A DNA stretch of 64,000 bases from an uncultured Eubacteriales bacterium (GTDB lineage Bacteria > Bacillota > Clostridia > Oscillospirales > Oscillospiraceae). The DNA lies in NCBI GenBank assembly GCA_900079765.1, contig LT599017.1, positions 2,015,766 to 2,079,765 of the forward strand, given 5' to 3'. Every line of letters begins with the position of its first letter. The stretch's first letter is position 1. A program made the translations under genes and the position numbers. Shown piece after piece: positions 7,631 through 17,028 of this stretch. Below the pieces are notes generated by a model. That model saw only the letters and a program-made list of their open reading frames with translations, made no database searches and was not told the DNA's origin.

Positions 7631-9705
7631 GATCCGAAGTCTATATACTGAGTGTCAACCAAGACCCCATCGATAAAGACACAGACCTCCTGATTCAAGC
7701 CACTGCCCCAGATGGTAGGCCTGATCTTACGGAAGGAGGTAGCCAAGCTCGGATCGCTATAGCTCGTCTCTCCGGCCACAGTTATGACAACGCTGACCAA
7801 ATCCCGGTCCGTGGGCAGCTCAACCTTGATGGTCGTAGAGGTCTTCTTGGGTGTTTCGGAATTGGAGGGGGATGTCGAGGGGCTGGTGCTAGGAGAAACG
7901 CTCACATCGGGCGGGGGGCTGACGCTTGGGTCAGGACCCAAGCTGGTCTTGATGTCCACCACAGTCCCCTCCTGGACAGACACTGACACCGCCACGCTCT
8001 GCCAGATCACGGTGCCAACGGGGGCCTCCGCGTCATAGGTAGGTGTCACGCTCCCCATACTAAGGCCCAGATCATTGAGCTGTTTCTCCGCAGACTCTTG
8101 GGTAGAGCCGATGATAGAGATCATAGTGACCTGTTTCTTTTCAGGTCCGAGGCTCACCGTCAGCGTGACGGTGTCTCCCTTGTATACCGTGTTACCCTCG
8201 GGGATCGACTGGGAGATCACGTAGGTCTGAGTGACCGTCGGGTCGTTAACCTCATTAATAGTCACGTGGACCCCCCGGTTCTCCAGCGTAGCCTTCGCCA
8301 CGGAGGCGGACTTATTGTGGAAGTCCTCAATGACGAAAGAATCGCTGTCCCCGCCGGACACGTCCACCTTGATCGTAAGGCCGCCGGACTTGACTGTGGT
8401 ACCCGGTGCCGGGTCCTGACTGACGATCTGTCCCTCCGGAACATCTTTGTTGTAGAGAGTCTTACCCTTCTCAATGGTAAAGTCGCCTAGCAGGTCCTTG
8501 TCGGCCCGGGCTTCATCAATGGTGATGCCGGTGAGGAGGTCGGGGACGGTATAGGTGACGTCGGCGGGGTTGACCACCCCGGAGATGACGGTCCAGAGGA
8601 AATAAACCACCGCCAGCAGGAAGATGACGATGGCGCCCACCGCCGCGATGGCGGGGCCCGAGCTGTTCTTCCCCCGCCTGCGACGGCCATCCTCCTCGTC
8701 GTCCGGGCCGTCCTCCTCCACCCTTCTGCGGCGGACCGGGCGCTCAGCCCGATCCTCCGCCCTGGGGGGGGGCGCAGCAGCAGCACGGACAGCGCCGACG
8801 CCAGATTTGAGGACTTGGGTCGGCTCATCAGACCCGCCTAGAAGATCGGCGGAGGTGTACTCAAAGTTGATGTTGGGGTTTTTGCGGAACTCCTCCAAAT
8901 CGACCAGCATGGCATCGGCCGAGAGATAGCGCTGATCCACCTTGGGGGCCATAGCCTTCATAGTGATGGCCTCCAAAGCCTCCGGGATGTCGGGGTTGAT
9001 CTCCCGGGGCGAAAGGGGGATGGAGTTGATGTGCTGGATGGCCACCGAGATGGGAGAATCCCCCTCGTAGGGCAGGCGGCCGGTGAGCATCTCGTAGAGC
9101 ACCACGCCGGCGGAGTAGATGTCCGACCGATTATCGATGTGGCTGCCCTTTGCCTGCTCAGGGGAGATGTAGTGGACGCTGCCCAAGGCCTCCTGGGTCA
9201 GTGTATTCTGGGCGGCGGAGGCGAGGCGGGCGATGCCAAAGTCGGCCACCTTCACGCTGCCGTCCCGCAGGACCATGATATTGTGGGGCTTGATATCCCG
9301 GTGGATGATGCCCCGACTATGGGCGTGGCCCAGGGCCTTCATAATCTGCGTGATGAAGTGGAGGGATTCCCGCCAGCTCAGGGGCTCCCCTTTCTTCTGC
9401 ATATACTGCTTAAGGGTGATACCGTCGATGAGCTCCATAACGATGTAGTCCAGCTGGTCGGAGCGGGACACATCGTAGACGGCCACGATGTTGGGGTGGG
9501 ACAGCATGGCGACAGCCTGGGACTCATCGTGGAAGCGGCGGCGGAACTCGGCGTCCTGGGCGAGGTCGCTCTTCAGGATTTTAACGGCGACCAAGCGGTT
9601 TAAGCGGTGGCAGCGCGCCTTGTAGACCACGGCCATGCCGCCCGAGCCGATGCGCTCCAAGATCTCATATCGATTGTCGAGTAATTTACCTATGTATTGA
9701 TCCAT
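7627..9705 (-). CDS. prkC: Membrane Ser/Thr protein kinase with PASTA repeats
   Basis: Eukaryotic-type kinase that senses peptidoglycan and controls growth, cell-wall metabolism and spore germination. The 692 residues comprise a kinase domain (1-270) with G-loop GSGGMAVVY, catalytic lysine 42 (AVKIL), HRD 135-137 and DFG 155-157. An Arg/Asp-rich juxtamembrane segment and one membrane helix (about 350-375) follow, then three extracellular PASTA repeats. A Pro/Ser/Thr linker leads to a further domain of about 70 residues that does not look like PASTA. The ATG at 9705 follows AGGAGGATATTTACC. A C9 run in the juxtamembrane coding region (8764-8772) could slip. The cognate phosphatase gene lies just upstream. 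Confidence 0.96.
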   Translation of the reverse strand: MDQYIGKLLDNRYEILERIGSGGMAVVYKARCHRLNRLVAVKILKSDLAQDAEFRRRFHDESQAVAMLSHPNIVAVYDVSRSDQLDYIVMELIDGITLKQYMQKKGEPLSWRESLHFITQIMKALGHAHSRGIIHRDIKPHNIMVLRDGSVKVADFGIARLASAAQNTLTQEALGSVHYISPEQAKGSHIDNRSDIYSAGVVLYEMLTGRLPYEGDSPISVAIQHINSIPLSPREINPDIPEALEAITMKAMAPKVDQRYLSADAMLVDLEEFRKNPNINFEYTSADLLGGSDEPTQVLKSGVGAVRAAAAPPPRAEDRAERPVRRRRVEEDGPDDEEDGRRRRGKNSSGPAIAAVGAIVIFLLAVVYFLWTVISGVVNPADVTYTVPDLLTGITIDEARADKDLLGDFTIEKGKTLYNKDVPEGQIVSQDPAPGTTVKSGGLTIKVDVSGGDSDSFVIEDFHNKSASVAKATLENRGVHVTINEVNDPTVTQTYVISQSIPEGNTVYKGDTVTLTVSLGPEKKQVTMISIIGSTQESAEKQLNDLGLSMGSVTPTYDAEAPVGTVIWQSVAVSVSVQEGTVVDIKTSLGPDPSVSPPPDVSVSPSTSPSTSPSNSETPKKTSTTIKVELPTDRDLVSVVITVAGETSYSDPSLATSFRKIRPTIWGSGLNQEVCVFIDGVLVDTQYIDFGS

Positions 9706-9736
9706 GGTAAATATCCTCCTACTAATTTCTTCATCG

Positions 9737-10462
9737 TTATACCTGCAGCAGGACCACCGTCACGTTGTCGGGCGCGTCCCGGTCCATGGTGATTTGCAGC
9801 AACCGGGCACAGCAGCTGTCCGGCTCACCCCCGTGGATGACCTCATAGAGGATCTCCTGGTCGGTCACAACGTTACTGAGTCCGTCAGAGCAGAGGAGCA
9901 GAAACTCCCCCTCCGCCAGGTTCTGGTGGTAGAGGTCGGCACGGATATGGCCCTCAGCGCCCAGTGCCCGTGTAATCAGGTTCTTTCTGGGGTGGAGTCG
10001 GGCCTCCTCGGGGGTAATTTCGCCACGGGTCACCAAGTCCTCGACAACGGAGTGGTCACGGGTCACCTTAGTAATGCCCTTATCGGTGATGAGGTAGCAC
10101 CGGCTGTCGCCGATGTTTAGGATATGGGCGACGCCGCCCTCAATGAGTGCGGCCACCATAGTGGTACCCATGCCCAGACAGTCCGGATCCGCGCCGGAGC
10201 GGTAGAATACCGCGCCGTTGGCCTGCTCGGCAGCATCCATCAGCACCTGGTCGGGATCGGCCTGCTTTTCGGAGCTCTGACTTCGCAGTGCCTCCACAAA
10301 GGTGTCCACGGCTAAGGTGCTGGCCACGTTGCCCGCCTTCGCGCCGCCCATGCCGTCGCATACGACGGCAGCGGCCAACGCGTCCGTAATGGATAAGTAA
10401 TAGGCATCCTGATTCTGTTGTCTGACGGCGCCCTTGTCGGTCACGCCCCAACCCTTTACCAT
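9737..10462 (-). CDS. stp: PP2C-type Ser/Thr phosphatase (Stp/PrpC)
   Basis: Reverses PrkC phosphorylation. The 241-residue product has PP2C metal-site motifs: RQQNQDAY near the N-terminus, VVCDGMGG, LNIGDSRCYL, DHS and LLLCSDGLSN, then a final DNVTVVLLQV. The frame is open upstream to 10675, but the first residues resembling the family begin at the ATG at 10462 (MVKGWGVTDKG), preceded by AGAGG. The extra upstream frame belongs to a repeat-like stretch. It lies 31 bp before prkC. Confidence 0.95.
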   Translation of the reverse strand: MVKGWGVTDKGAVRQQNQDAYYLSITDALAAAVVCDGMGGAKAGNVASTLAVDTFVEALRSQSSEKQADPDQVLMDAAEQANGAVFYRSGADPDCLGMGTTMVAALIEGGVAHILNIGDSRCYLITDKGITKVTRDHSVVEDLVTRGEITPEEARLHPRKNLITRALGAEGHIRADLYHQNLAEGEFLLLCSDGLSNVVTDQEILYEVIHGGEPDSCCARLLQITMDRDAPDNVTVVLLQV

Positions 10463-10628
10463 ATCGATTGCCTCTATTCTTCGTCGTTGCAAAGTCCGCT
10501 TTATTCGCCCCAGCTTATCGTGGTCGCAAATTCTGCTTCGCTCTGGGTGACTTGACGGCCCCCTTCGCTTTGCTTCCTTGCTCCTTTTCTCCCCGCAGAA
10601 CCCTGGTTTTGTGGGGATCCCAGTGGGC
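10463..10628. other. Repeat-like intergenic stretch between rlmN and stp
   Basis: About 166 bp without a credible gene. It contains one of two similar purine-rich repeats (minus strand GGGGAGA, three variable bases, GGAGCAAGG, then AGC-rich), at 10562-10594 and 10628-10658. The second runs into the end of rlmN. All frames are rich in Arg/Lys/Glu codons and look non-coding. It resembles a dispersed intergenic element, but I cannot confirm other copies. Confidence 0.4.
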
Positions 10629-11699
10629 TCACTCCGCTCCCTTGCTCCTCCTCTCCCCACCCGATGCTGGCGCATCGCGCAGGGGCCCCATGGCCTTCCT
10701 ACGGAGCTGCCCGCAGGAAGCGTCTATGTCTCCGCCCAGCTTTCGGCGGACAGTGACCGTGATGCCATGGCTCTCCAGCCGCTTTTGAAAGGCCTCCACC
10801 CGGCGGCTGGGCTTGAACGGGCTCTCCTCCACCTCGTTAAGTGGGATTAGATTCACGTGGCCCGGCGTGCCTTTCAGGTGTTTCGCCAGAAGGTCGGCCT
10901 GCCAGTCGGAGTCATTCACCCCGTCGATCATGGCGTACTCATAGGAGATGCGCCGCCCGGTCTTCTCAAAATAGCGGCGGCAGGCGGCGAAGAGCTTTTC
11001 CACGCCCACCGAGCGGTTCACCGGCATAATAGCGCTCCTTGTCTCATCGTCAGGCGCGTGAAGGGAAACTGACAGGGTCAATTGTAACCGAAGCTCTGCC
11101 AGTTTGTCAATTTTTTCGATGAGCCCACAGGTGGAAAGGGAGATGTGCCGCATTCCGATATTGAGCCCCTCCGGGCTGTTCACAAGCTCTAAAAACCGCA
11201 GCACAGCGTCAAAATTGTCCAACGGCTCCCCGATGCCCATGAGGACGATATTGGAAATCATTGCACCTGAATCGAGTTGGGTGAAAAGCACCTGATCCAA
11301 AATCTCGGCCGAGGTCAGGTTCCGAATCTTACCTCCCAGGGTGGACGCGCAGAACGCGCACCCCATGAGGCAGCCCACCTGGGAGGAGATGCAGACAGTA
11401 TTCCCATGATGGTAGCGCATCAAAACAGTTTCGATGCAATTTCCGTCCCCCAGCCGCCAGAGGTATTTAATGGTCCCGTCCTGGGCCGACTCCTGTTTCC
11501 GCTCAACGGTAGGGACGGTAATGAAACAGGTCTGCGCCAGTTTCTCTCGCAGAGGCTTGGAGAGGTTGCTCATCTCATCAAAACTCCTCACCCCCCGGTG
11601 GAGCCACTGAAAGACCTGCTTGGCGCGGAAAGCGGGCTCCCCCAGCTCCTTGAAGAAGTCGGCCATCTCGGCCTGATTCATGGATTTAATGTCAATCAT
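10629..11699 (-). CDS. rlmN: 23S rRNA (A2503)-C2 / tRNA methyltransferase RlmN
   Basis: Radical-SAM enzyme that methylates A2503 of 23S rRNA and A37 of some tRNAs. The 356-residue product contains the cluster motif GCLMGCAFC (CX3CX2C), GIGEPLDNF and the C-terminal core DIDASCGQLRRK. About 22 residues beyond this normal end are encoded by a repeat-like stretch and may be a late extension. The start at 11699 overlaps the rsmB stop by 4 bp. It forms an operon with rsmB upstream and stp downstream, as in B. subtilis (yloN). Confidence 0.95.
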   Translation of the reverse strand: MIDIKSMNQAEMADFFKELGEPAFRAKQVFQWLHRGVRSFDEMSNLSKPLREKLAQTCFITVPTVERKQESAQDGTIKYLWRLGDGNCIETVLMRYHHGNTVCISSQVGCLMGCAFCASTLGGKIRNLTSAEILDQVLFTQLDSGAMISNIVLMGIGEPLDNFDAVLRFLELVNSPEGLNIGMRHISLSTCGLIEKIDKLAELRLQLTLSVSLHAPDDETRSAIMPVNRSVGVEKLFAACRRYFEKTGRRISYEYAMIDGVNDSDWQADLLAKHLKGTPGHVNLIPLNEVEESPFKPSRRVEAFQKRLESHGITVTVRRKLGGDIDASCGQLRRKAMGPLRDAPASGGERRSKGAE

Positions 11700-13012
11700 A
11701 CTTGTTTCCTCAATTTCGCAAAGAAAAAGCCATCGGTGCCATGGTGGTGAGGCCAGAGGGTCACAATCCCATCAGGCGCTTGCCCCACCGGGCCGGGCAG
11801 CGTCAGCGGTTCAAGTGTAAAGTCTTTATGCCTGTCAATAAAATCCCGGACAATGGCGGTGTTCTCCCGATCCAGAACAGTGCAGGTGGCGTAGAGCAGC
11901 ACCCCGCCGGGCTTAACGTATTGGCAGACGTTGTCCAGAATGGCCCTCTGGACGGAGGGCAGCCCCTCCAGAAGCTTCGGATCTTTGTAGCGGATATCCG
12001 GTTTTTTTCGGATGATGCCCAGGCCTGAGCAGGGCACGTCGGCCAGTACCGTATCAAAGGCACCGTGCCATTCGGGGCGGTCCTCCTTGGCATCCTGGGT
12101 CATGGGGACGATACAGTCGAAGCCCAGCCGCTCCGCCCCGGCCGCAATCAGTTTTTCCTTGTGGGGATGAATGTCGCAGGAGAGGACTTCTCCCCTGCCC
12201 TCCATAGCAATCGCCGCCGCAAAGGACTTGCCCCCCGGCGCAGCACAGGCATCCAGCACGCGCGTTCCCGGCTCCGGCCCGGCAGCCATCACCGCCAGCC
12301 GCGCGGCGGCGTCCTGCACATAGAAAAGGCCCTCCTGAAAGGCGGCCAGATTCTCCAGGTTGCCGGTACCTGAGAGGATAAGGCAGTCGGACAGCCAGGG
12401 ATGTGGCTCGGCGCTCACGCGGTCAGCAGCAAGGGAGATTTGGAGCTTTGCCGTCGTCACCCGCAGAGTGTTGACCTGGGCCACCATGGGAGGCTGGCTG
12501 TTGTCCGCCGCCAATAGCGCCTCTAACTCATCGTCTCCAACTGAAAGGCGTAATTCCTTTACAAGCCATTCGGGATGGCTATATCGGGTCGCCAGATCCG
12601 CGGGTTGGGGGAGGCTCTCCCCGTCGCGGACGATGCTGCGCAGGACAGCGTTCACAAGCCCCGCCGCCCTGGGATTTTTGGCGTATTTCCGGGCCAAGCT
12701 CACCGACTCATTCACCGCCGCGCTCTGGGGCACCCGGTCCATAAAACGCAGCTGATAGACGGCGACACGCAGGGCGCAGAGCACCCGGTTCTCAAGCTTT
12801 TCCGGCTTAATGGTTGAATACCGCGCGATGTAAGAATCCAGCAGCATCCGATTTTGGAGTACGCCGAAACAGACGCGGGTAGCGAAGGCAGCGTCCCGGC
12901 TGTCCAGCCCAGCTTCCCGCAGGGCCTTTTTCAGATAGCCGTCCGACCAGGCTCCCTGTTTTTCGCAAGCAGAGAGGGCCAATAATGCGATTTCACGGGC
13001 GGTCTGCGCCAT
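11696..13012 (-). CDS. rsmB: 16S rRNA (cytosine-C5)-methyltransferase RsmB
   Basis: Methylates C967 of 16S rRNA using SAM. An N-terminal NusB-like helical domain (residues 1-140) is followed by a Rossmann methyltransferase domain with LDACAAPGGKS, the catalytic motif ADVPCSGLG and ATCTVLDREN. The product has 438 residues from the ATG at 13012, which follows GGGGAGAGGGAACGC; an in-frame start at 13033 has no better site. It sits between fmt and rlmN in the conserved order. Confidence 0.95.
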   Translation of the reverse strand: MAQTAREIALLALSACEKQGAWSDGYLKKALREAGLDSRDAAFATRVCFGVLQNRMLLDSYIARYSTIKPEKLENRVLCALRVAVYQLRFMDRVPQSAAVNESVSLARKYAKNPRAAGLVNAVLRSIVRDGESLPQPADLATRYSHPEWLVKELRLSVGDDELEALLAADNSQPPMVAQVNTLRVTTAKLQISLAADRVSAEPHPWLSDCLILSGTGNLENLAAFQEGLFYVQDAAARLAVMAAGPEPGTRVLDACAAPGGKSFAAAIAMEGRGEVLSCDIHPHKEKLIAAGAERLGFDCIVPMTQDAKEDRPEWHGAFDTVLADVPCSGLGIIRKKPDIRYKDPKLLEGLPSVQRAILDNVCQYVKPGGVLLYATCTVLDRENTAIVRDFIDRHKDFTLEPLTLPGPVGQAPDGIVTLWPHHHGTDGFFFAKLRKQV

Positions 13013-13041
13013 GCGTTCCCTCTCCCCTTTCAAAAGGTAAG

Positions 13042-13962
13042 TTAAATGGCAATGGGATGGCCTCTTAAATAGTCGGCCGCCCCCATGCGCTTGCTGCCGT
13101 CGGCCTGGAGCTCGTCGATACGCAATACCGTCCCGCCGCCGCAGGCCACGCGGATACCGTTCTTGTCTGCCGCAAGGATGGTTCCGGTGGGCTTAGAGGT
13201 CTTCTCCTCCAGTACAGCGGTAGAAAAAATCTTACAGCGCACTCCGGCAAGCTCAGTCACCGCGCAGGGCCAGGGCAGCAGCCCCCGCACCTGATTATGG
13301 AGCTCCCAAGCCGTTCTGTTCCAATCCATGGGAGACAGCGCCTTGGAGAGCATGGGGGCCAGCGTGGCCGCGCCGCCGTCCTGAGGGCTGCGCGTGGCCG
13401 TACCCGCCTCGATTTCGGCCACAGTCTCGACCAGCAGCGCCCCGCCCAGCTCGGCCAGGCGGCCGTAGAGCTGGGCCGCCGTCTCATCCGGGCCGATGGA
13501 GGTGCGGGTCTGGGCGATAATGTCCCCTGTGTCCATCTCGGAGGCCAGGTGCTGGATGGTGACGCCGGTCTCGGCGTCGCCGTTGAGGACGGCCCAGTTG
13601 ATGGGGGCCGCGCCCCTGTACTTGGGCAGCAGGGACGAGTGGACATTGATGCACCCCTTAGCGGGGTAGTCCAGAATCTCGTCGGGCAAAAAGCGCCCGT
13701 AGGCCGCCACCACGATGAGCTCGGGCTCCAGCTCCCGGATCAGGGCCAGCGCCGTGCCGTCCCGCAGTTTAGTCGGTTGAAAAACCGGGATGTTTTTAGA
13801 CATGGCAAAAGCCTTTACAGGCGTTGGCTGCAATACGTTCTGGTGTCTGCCCACCGGCTTATCCGGCTGGGAGAACACACCGCAGAGCTCGTGCCCCGCA
13901 TCTGTCAGCGCTTTCAGAGAAGGCACCGCAAACTCTGGGGTGCCCATGAAGAGTATCCTCAC
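13042..13962 (-). CDS. fmt: Methionyl-tRNA formyltransferase
   Basis: Formylates initiator Met-tRNA with 10-formyl-THF. The 306 residues start MRILFMGTPEFAVPSL and carry the catalytic-site region INVHSSLLPKYRGAAP and the C-terminal OB-type domain. The start overlaps the def stop by 4 bp (ATGA), so formylation and deformylation genes are translationally coupled. Confidence 0.97.
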   Translation of the reverse strand: MRILFMGTPEFAVPSLKALTDAGHELCGVFSQPDKPVGRHQNVLQPTPVKAFAMSKNIPVFQPTKLRDGTALALIRELEPELIVVAAYGRFLPDEILDYPAKGCINVHSSLLPKYRGAAPINWAVLNGDAETGVTIQHLASEMDTGDIIAQTRTSIGPDETAAQLYGRLAELGGALLVETVAEIEAGTATRSPQDGGAATLAPMLSKALSPMDWNRTAWELHNQVRGLLPWPCAVTELAGVRCKIFSTAVLEEKTSKPTGTILAADKNGIRVACGGGTVLRIDELQADGSKRMGAADYLRGHPIAI

Positions 13963-14462
13963 TCGATCCGCTCCTCCCGATGCCGCTCCGCCATCTCGTC
14001 GATCTCCTCGGTGGTGTAGAGCCGGTCCGCCAACTCTGTGTAGAGCTGCCCATCTAAGTGGTCCAGCTCATGGCAGTAGCACCGGGCGGCCATGCCGGAG
14101 TCCTCTACCTCAAACCAATTTCCATTTCGGTCCTGGGCCTTGAGGCGCACCTTCTCGGGCCGCTTAACAAAACCCCAGTAGCCGGGTACCGACAGGCAGC
14201 CCTCCAGGCCCTCCTGCTCTCCCTCGGCAGAGAGAATAGTGGGGTTAATGAGCTCTACCACCTCGTCCTTGCTGTTGGCCACCAACACCACGGCGCGGAG
14301 GATGCCGACCTGGGGCGCAGCGAGACCCGCGCCCCCCGCGGCGTCCAAGGTCTCATGCATGTCATCCAGCAGACTGTGGAGCCTTTCATCAAACTGGGTT
14401 ACGGGATGGGCTTTCTTATTGAGCACGGGGTCGCCCCGCTTTAAAATTTCTCGCAATGCCAT
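13959..14462 (-). CDS. def: Peptide deformylase
   Basis: Metal hydrolase that removes the N-formyl group from nascent proteins. The 167 residues contain the three diagnostic motifs: GGAGLAAPQVG, EGCLSVPG and HELDHLDG (metal ligands Cys, His, His). It is preceded by GAGGAAATAAC and lies 11 bp after priA, with fmt following. Confidence 0.97.
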   Translation of the reverse strand: MALREILKRGDPVLNKKAHPVTQFDERLHSLLDDMHETLDAAGGAGLAAPQVGILRAVVLVANSKDEVVELINPTILSAEGEQEGLEGCLSVPGYWGFVKRPEKVRLKAQDRNGNWFEVEDSGMAARCYCHELDHLDGQLYTELADRLYTTEEIDEMAERHREERIE

Positions 14463-14473
14463 GTTATTTCCTC

Positions 14474-16948
14474 CTAATCCAGGGGATTCACGTCCGCAAA
14501 GACGGACACGCCCCGGTTCTCTTTGTCGGTCTGGGCGGAGCGCACCAGATAGGACGCCAGCCCCCGCAGCTCTCTGCTATTCTTTCCGATCAGCATAAGT
14601 TTATATCGGAATCGATTGTTTACCTTTGCCACTGCCGCCGGGGCGGGGCCCAGGAGCTGGAGGTCAAGCGCCTTGTACGGCTCTTTCCCAATCCAGTCCT
14701 CCACCGTGCGCCGCAGCTTCATGCATAAGCGCAGAACCTGACTCTCCTCCGTGCCCGAGGCGGTGAGGACGAATAGGTCCTGAAAGGGCGGGCAGCGGCG
14801 CAGGGAGCGCAGAGTGATCTCCTGCTCATAAAAGGCGTTGTAGTCCTGGGCAGCGGCATTGAGGACCACCTCGTTCTCAGGGGTGAAGGTCTGGATGACT
14901 GCCCGGCCCTTCTTGCCGCCCCGGCCCGCCCTGCCCACCACCTGAGTGAGAAGGGAGAAGGTCCGCTCCCCCGCCCGGTAGTCGTCCACGTAGAGGGAGA
15001 GGTCGGCGGCAATGACCCCCACCAAAGTCACGTTCTCAAAGTCCAGCCCCTTCGCCACCATCTGGGTGCCGATCAAAATGGGCACCTTTTCATGCTCAAA
15101 TCGGCCGAGGAGCTTTTCGTGGGACTGTTTGGCGGTCACTGAGTCGGCGTCCAGGCGCATGACCTCCACGCCGGGAAAGATACTCTCCAGCTCCTCCTGC
15201 ACCCGCTGGGTACCCGCGCCGATGAACTCCAGGCCCCCCCCACACTCGGGGCAGGCGTCGGGCAGACGCTCCGAGTGACCACAGTGGTGGCACATGAGCC
15301 GCCCGTTGGCCGAGTGGTATGTCAGGTAAGCCGAGCACCGGGGGCATTCGGGCACCGCTCCGCACTCCCCGCAGGAGACCATGCGGCTAGCACCCCGACG
15401 GTTGATGAAGAGAATGGCCTGTTCCCCCCGGGCGATGTTCTCCTCCAGCTCCCGGCGGAGAAGGGCGCTGATGGAGGAGCCGTTGCCCCGTTTTAACTCC
15501 CGTTTCATGTCGGCAATGAGGACCTGGGGCATGGCCTGCTCATTATAGCGCCTGCTAAGGGAAAAGAGATGGTAGACCCCGGTCTTTGCCTGGTACATGC
15601 TCTCTACCGACGGGGTGGCCGAGCCCAGAAGAAGGAGGGCACCGTTTCTCGCGCAGCGAAACTTCCCCACTTCCCTGGCGTGGTACCGGGGGACGTTTTC
15701 CGACTTATAGGTGTACTCCTGCTCTTCATCCAGGATAATGAGACCCAAATTCTGAAGGGGCGCAAAGACGGCAGAGCGGGTGCCGATGACCACCTGGGCT
15801 TTGCCCGAGCGCACCCGTTTCCACTCGTCGTACCGCTCGCCCGCCCGAAGGGAGCTGTGGAGCACTGCGATGGCGTCCCCGAAGTGGGATGAAAAGATAT
15901 GCAAAAGCTGTGGGGTGAGAGCGATCTCAGGGACCAGGACCATCGCGGTCTTCCCCCGCTCTAGTACGCTCTTGATGAGCTTGATATAGACCTGGGTCTT
16001 GCCGCTGCCGGTAACGCCGTAGAGCAACGCGGCCTGGGACTCGCCGGAGGCGCAGAGGACATTCAGGCCCTCGTAGGCCCGCTCCTGTTCCGTGTTAAGT
16101 TCTATCGGCCCCGTGGGTTCTGCCGGCTCCACCGCCACCCGGCGGAAGACCTCCTGCTTGCTCCGCTCGATGATGCCGCTCTTCTCCAAGGATTTCAACG
16201 TGGCGGCTGATGCGCCGGTAAAATAGCAGATTTCCTTGGAGGACGCCTCCCCTACTCCAGCCAGGAGCTCCACCACCGCATAACGGAGGGGGGCCGTCCT
16301 GCGCTTGGGCGCTACCAGTGCCAGGGCCTCTTCCGGCGGGACTGCAAGACAGGAGAGCTCCTCCGTCTTGTCCCCCACCCCCCGCATGGCGGTGGTCTCC
16401 AGGGTGAGAACGCCCTTATCCACCAGCAGTTTCAGCGCCGGGTTGGGGTCCTTGCTGCCAAAGGCCGCCCGGAGCTGGCCCAGCTCCACAAAGCCGCCCC
16501 CTGCATATACCGCGTCTAAAATCCGCCGCGCATGGTCCGAGCGGCCCGCCGCGTCATAGGCCCTCTCTTTGTCCGTGCCTTTGACGAGTTGGTAACGGTC
16601 CTGGAGGGCGAAGTAAAGCCCCGCCGGAAGCATGGCTCGCGCAGCGTCGTACACAGTGCAGAAATAACGATCCCGCATCCAGAGGGCCAGCTGTATGCCC
16701 TCGGCGTCCAGCACGGGCTCCTCGTCCAGCAGAGTGGTGATGGCCTTGAGCTTAGGGCCCCGTTCCCCCTCCGCGATGGCTAAAATCAGACCCTCGGTGC
16801 TCCTGTTGCCGGAGCCGAAGGGCAGCAGCACCCGCATACCGGGCCGGGCGGATTGAGCCAGGTCCCCGGGGAGGAGATAGTCGTAGGGCTTGTCAATGGC
16901 GAAAGTTGCAGCCTTGAGGGCCACCTTCGCTAATTTGACCTGCTCCAT
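14474..16948 (-). CDS. priA: Primosomal protein N', replication restart helicase PriA
   Basis: Superfamily 2 helicase that reloads the replisome at stalled forks. The 824-residue product has an N-terminal DNA-binding domain, Walker A GVTGSGKTQVY, a DEEQ box (LDEEQEYTYKSE), paired zinc-binding CxxC motifs (SCGECG, CPRC, CHHCG, CPECG) and helicase motifs IGTQMVAKGLDF and GRAGRGGK. The ATG at 16948 follows GGGAGGGAGAGGAAA and gives the familiar N-terminus; the frame extends 10 codons further upstream. A C8/G8 run lies inside the zinc region. Confidence 0.96.
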   Translation of the reverse strand: MEQVKLAKVALKAATFAIDKPYDYLLPGDLAQSARPGMRVLLPFGSGNRSTEGLILAIAEGERGPKLKAITTLLDEEPVLDAEGIQLALWMRDRYFCTVYDAARAMLPAGLYFALQDRYQLVKGTDKERAYDAAGRSDHARRILDAVYAGGGFVELGQLRAAFGSKDPNPALKLLVDKGVLTLETTAMRGVGDKTEELSCLAVPPEEALALVAPKRRTAPLRYAVVELLAGVGEASSKEICYFTGASAATLKSLEKSGIIERSKQEVFRRVAVEPAEPTGPIELNTEQERAYEGLNVLCASGESQAALLYGVTGSGKTQVYIKLIKSVLERGKTAMVLVPEIALTPQLLHIFSSHFGDAIAVLHSSLRAGERYDEWKRVRSGKAQVVIGTRSAVFAPLQNLGLIILDEEQEYTYKSENVPRYHAREVGKFRCARNGALLLLGSATPSVESMYQAKTGVYHLFSLSRRYNEQAMPQVLIADMKRELKRGNGSSISALLRRELEENIARGEQAILFINRRGASRMVSCGECGAVPECPRCSAYLTYHSANGRLMCHHCGHSERLPDACPECGGGLEFIGAGTQRVQEELESIFPGVEVMRLDADSVTAKQSHEKLLGRFEHEKVPILIGTQMVAKGLDFENVTLVGVIAADLSLYVDDYRAGERTFSLLTQVVGRAGRGGKKGRAVIQTFTPENEVVLNAAAQDYNAFYEQEITLRSLRRCPPFQDLFVLTASGTEESQVLRLCMKLRRTVEDWIGKEPYKALDLQLLGPAPAAVAKVNNRFRYKLMLIGKNSRELRGLASYLVRSAQTDKENRGVSVFADVNPLD

Positions 16949-16972
16949 TTTCCTCTCCCTCCCGTTTGAAAA

Positions 16973-17015
16973 GGGCAAGTGAAAGGGTACCGAGCCGATG
17001 CCCCCTCACTTGCCC
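16973..17015 (-). terminator. Long inverted repeat between rpoZ and priA
   Basis: Ten-base perfect arms (GGGCAAGTGA and TCACTTGCCC) around an imperfect inner stem, followed on the minus strand by TTTT. It could be a weak terminator or attenuator that lowers priA expression relative to rpoZ and gmk. The short U-run makes full termination doubtful. Confidence 0.45.
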
Positions 17016-17028
17016 TCTTTGCTCAGAT

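Noticed and set aside
15234-15241. C8 run in priA as a possible phase-variable site
   Set aside because: It encodes Gly codons of the zinc region of an important gene; eight bases are not rare in GC-rich DNA and slippage would destroy PriA.
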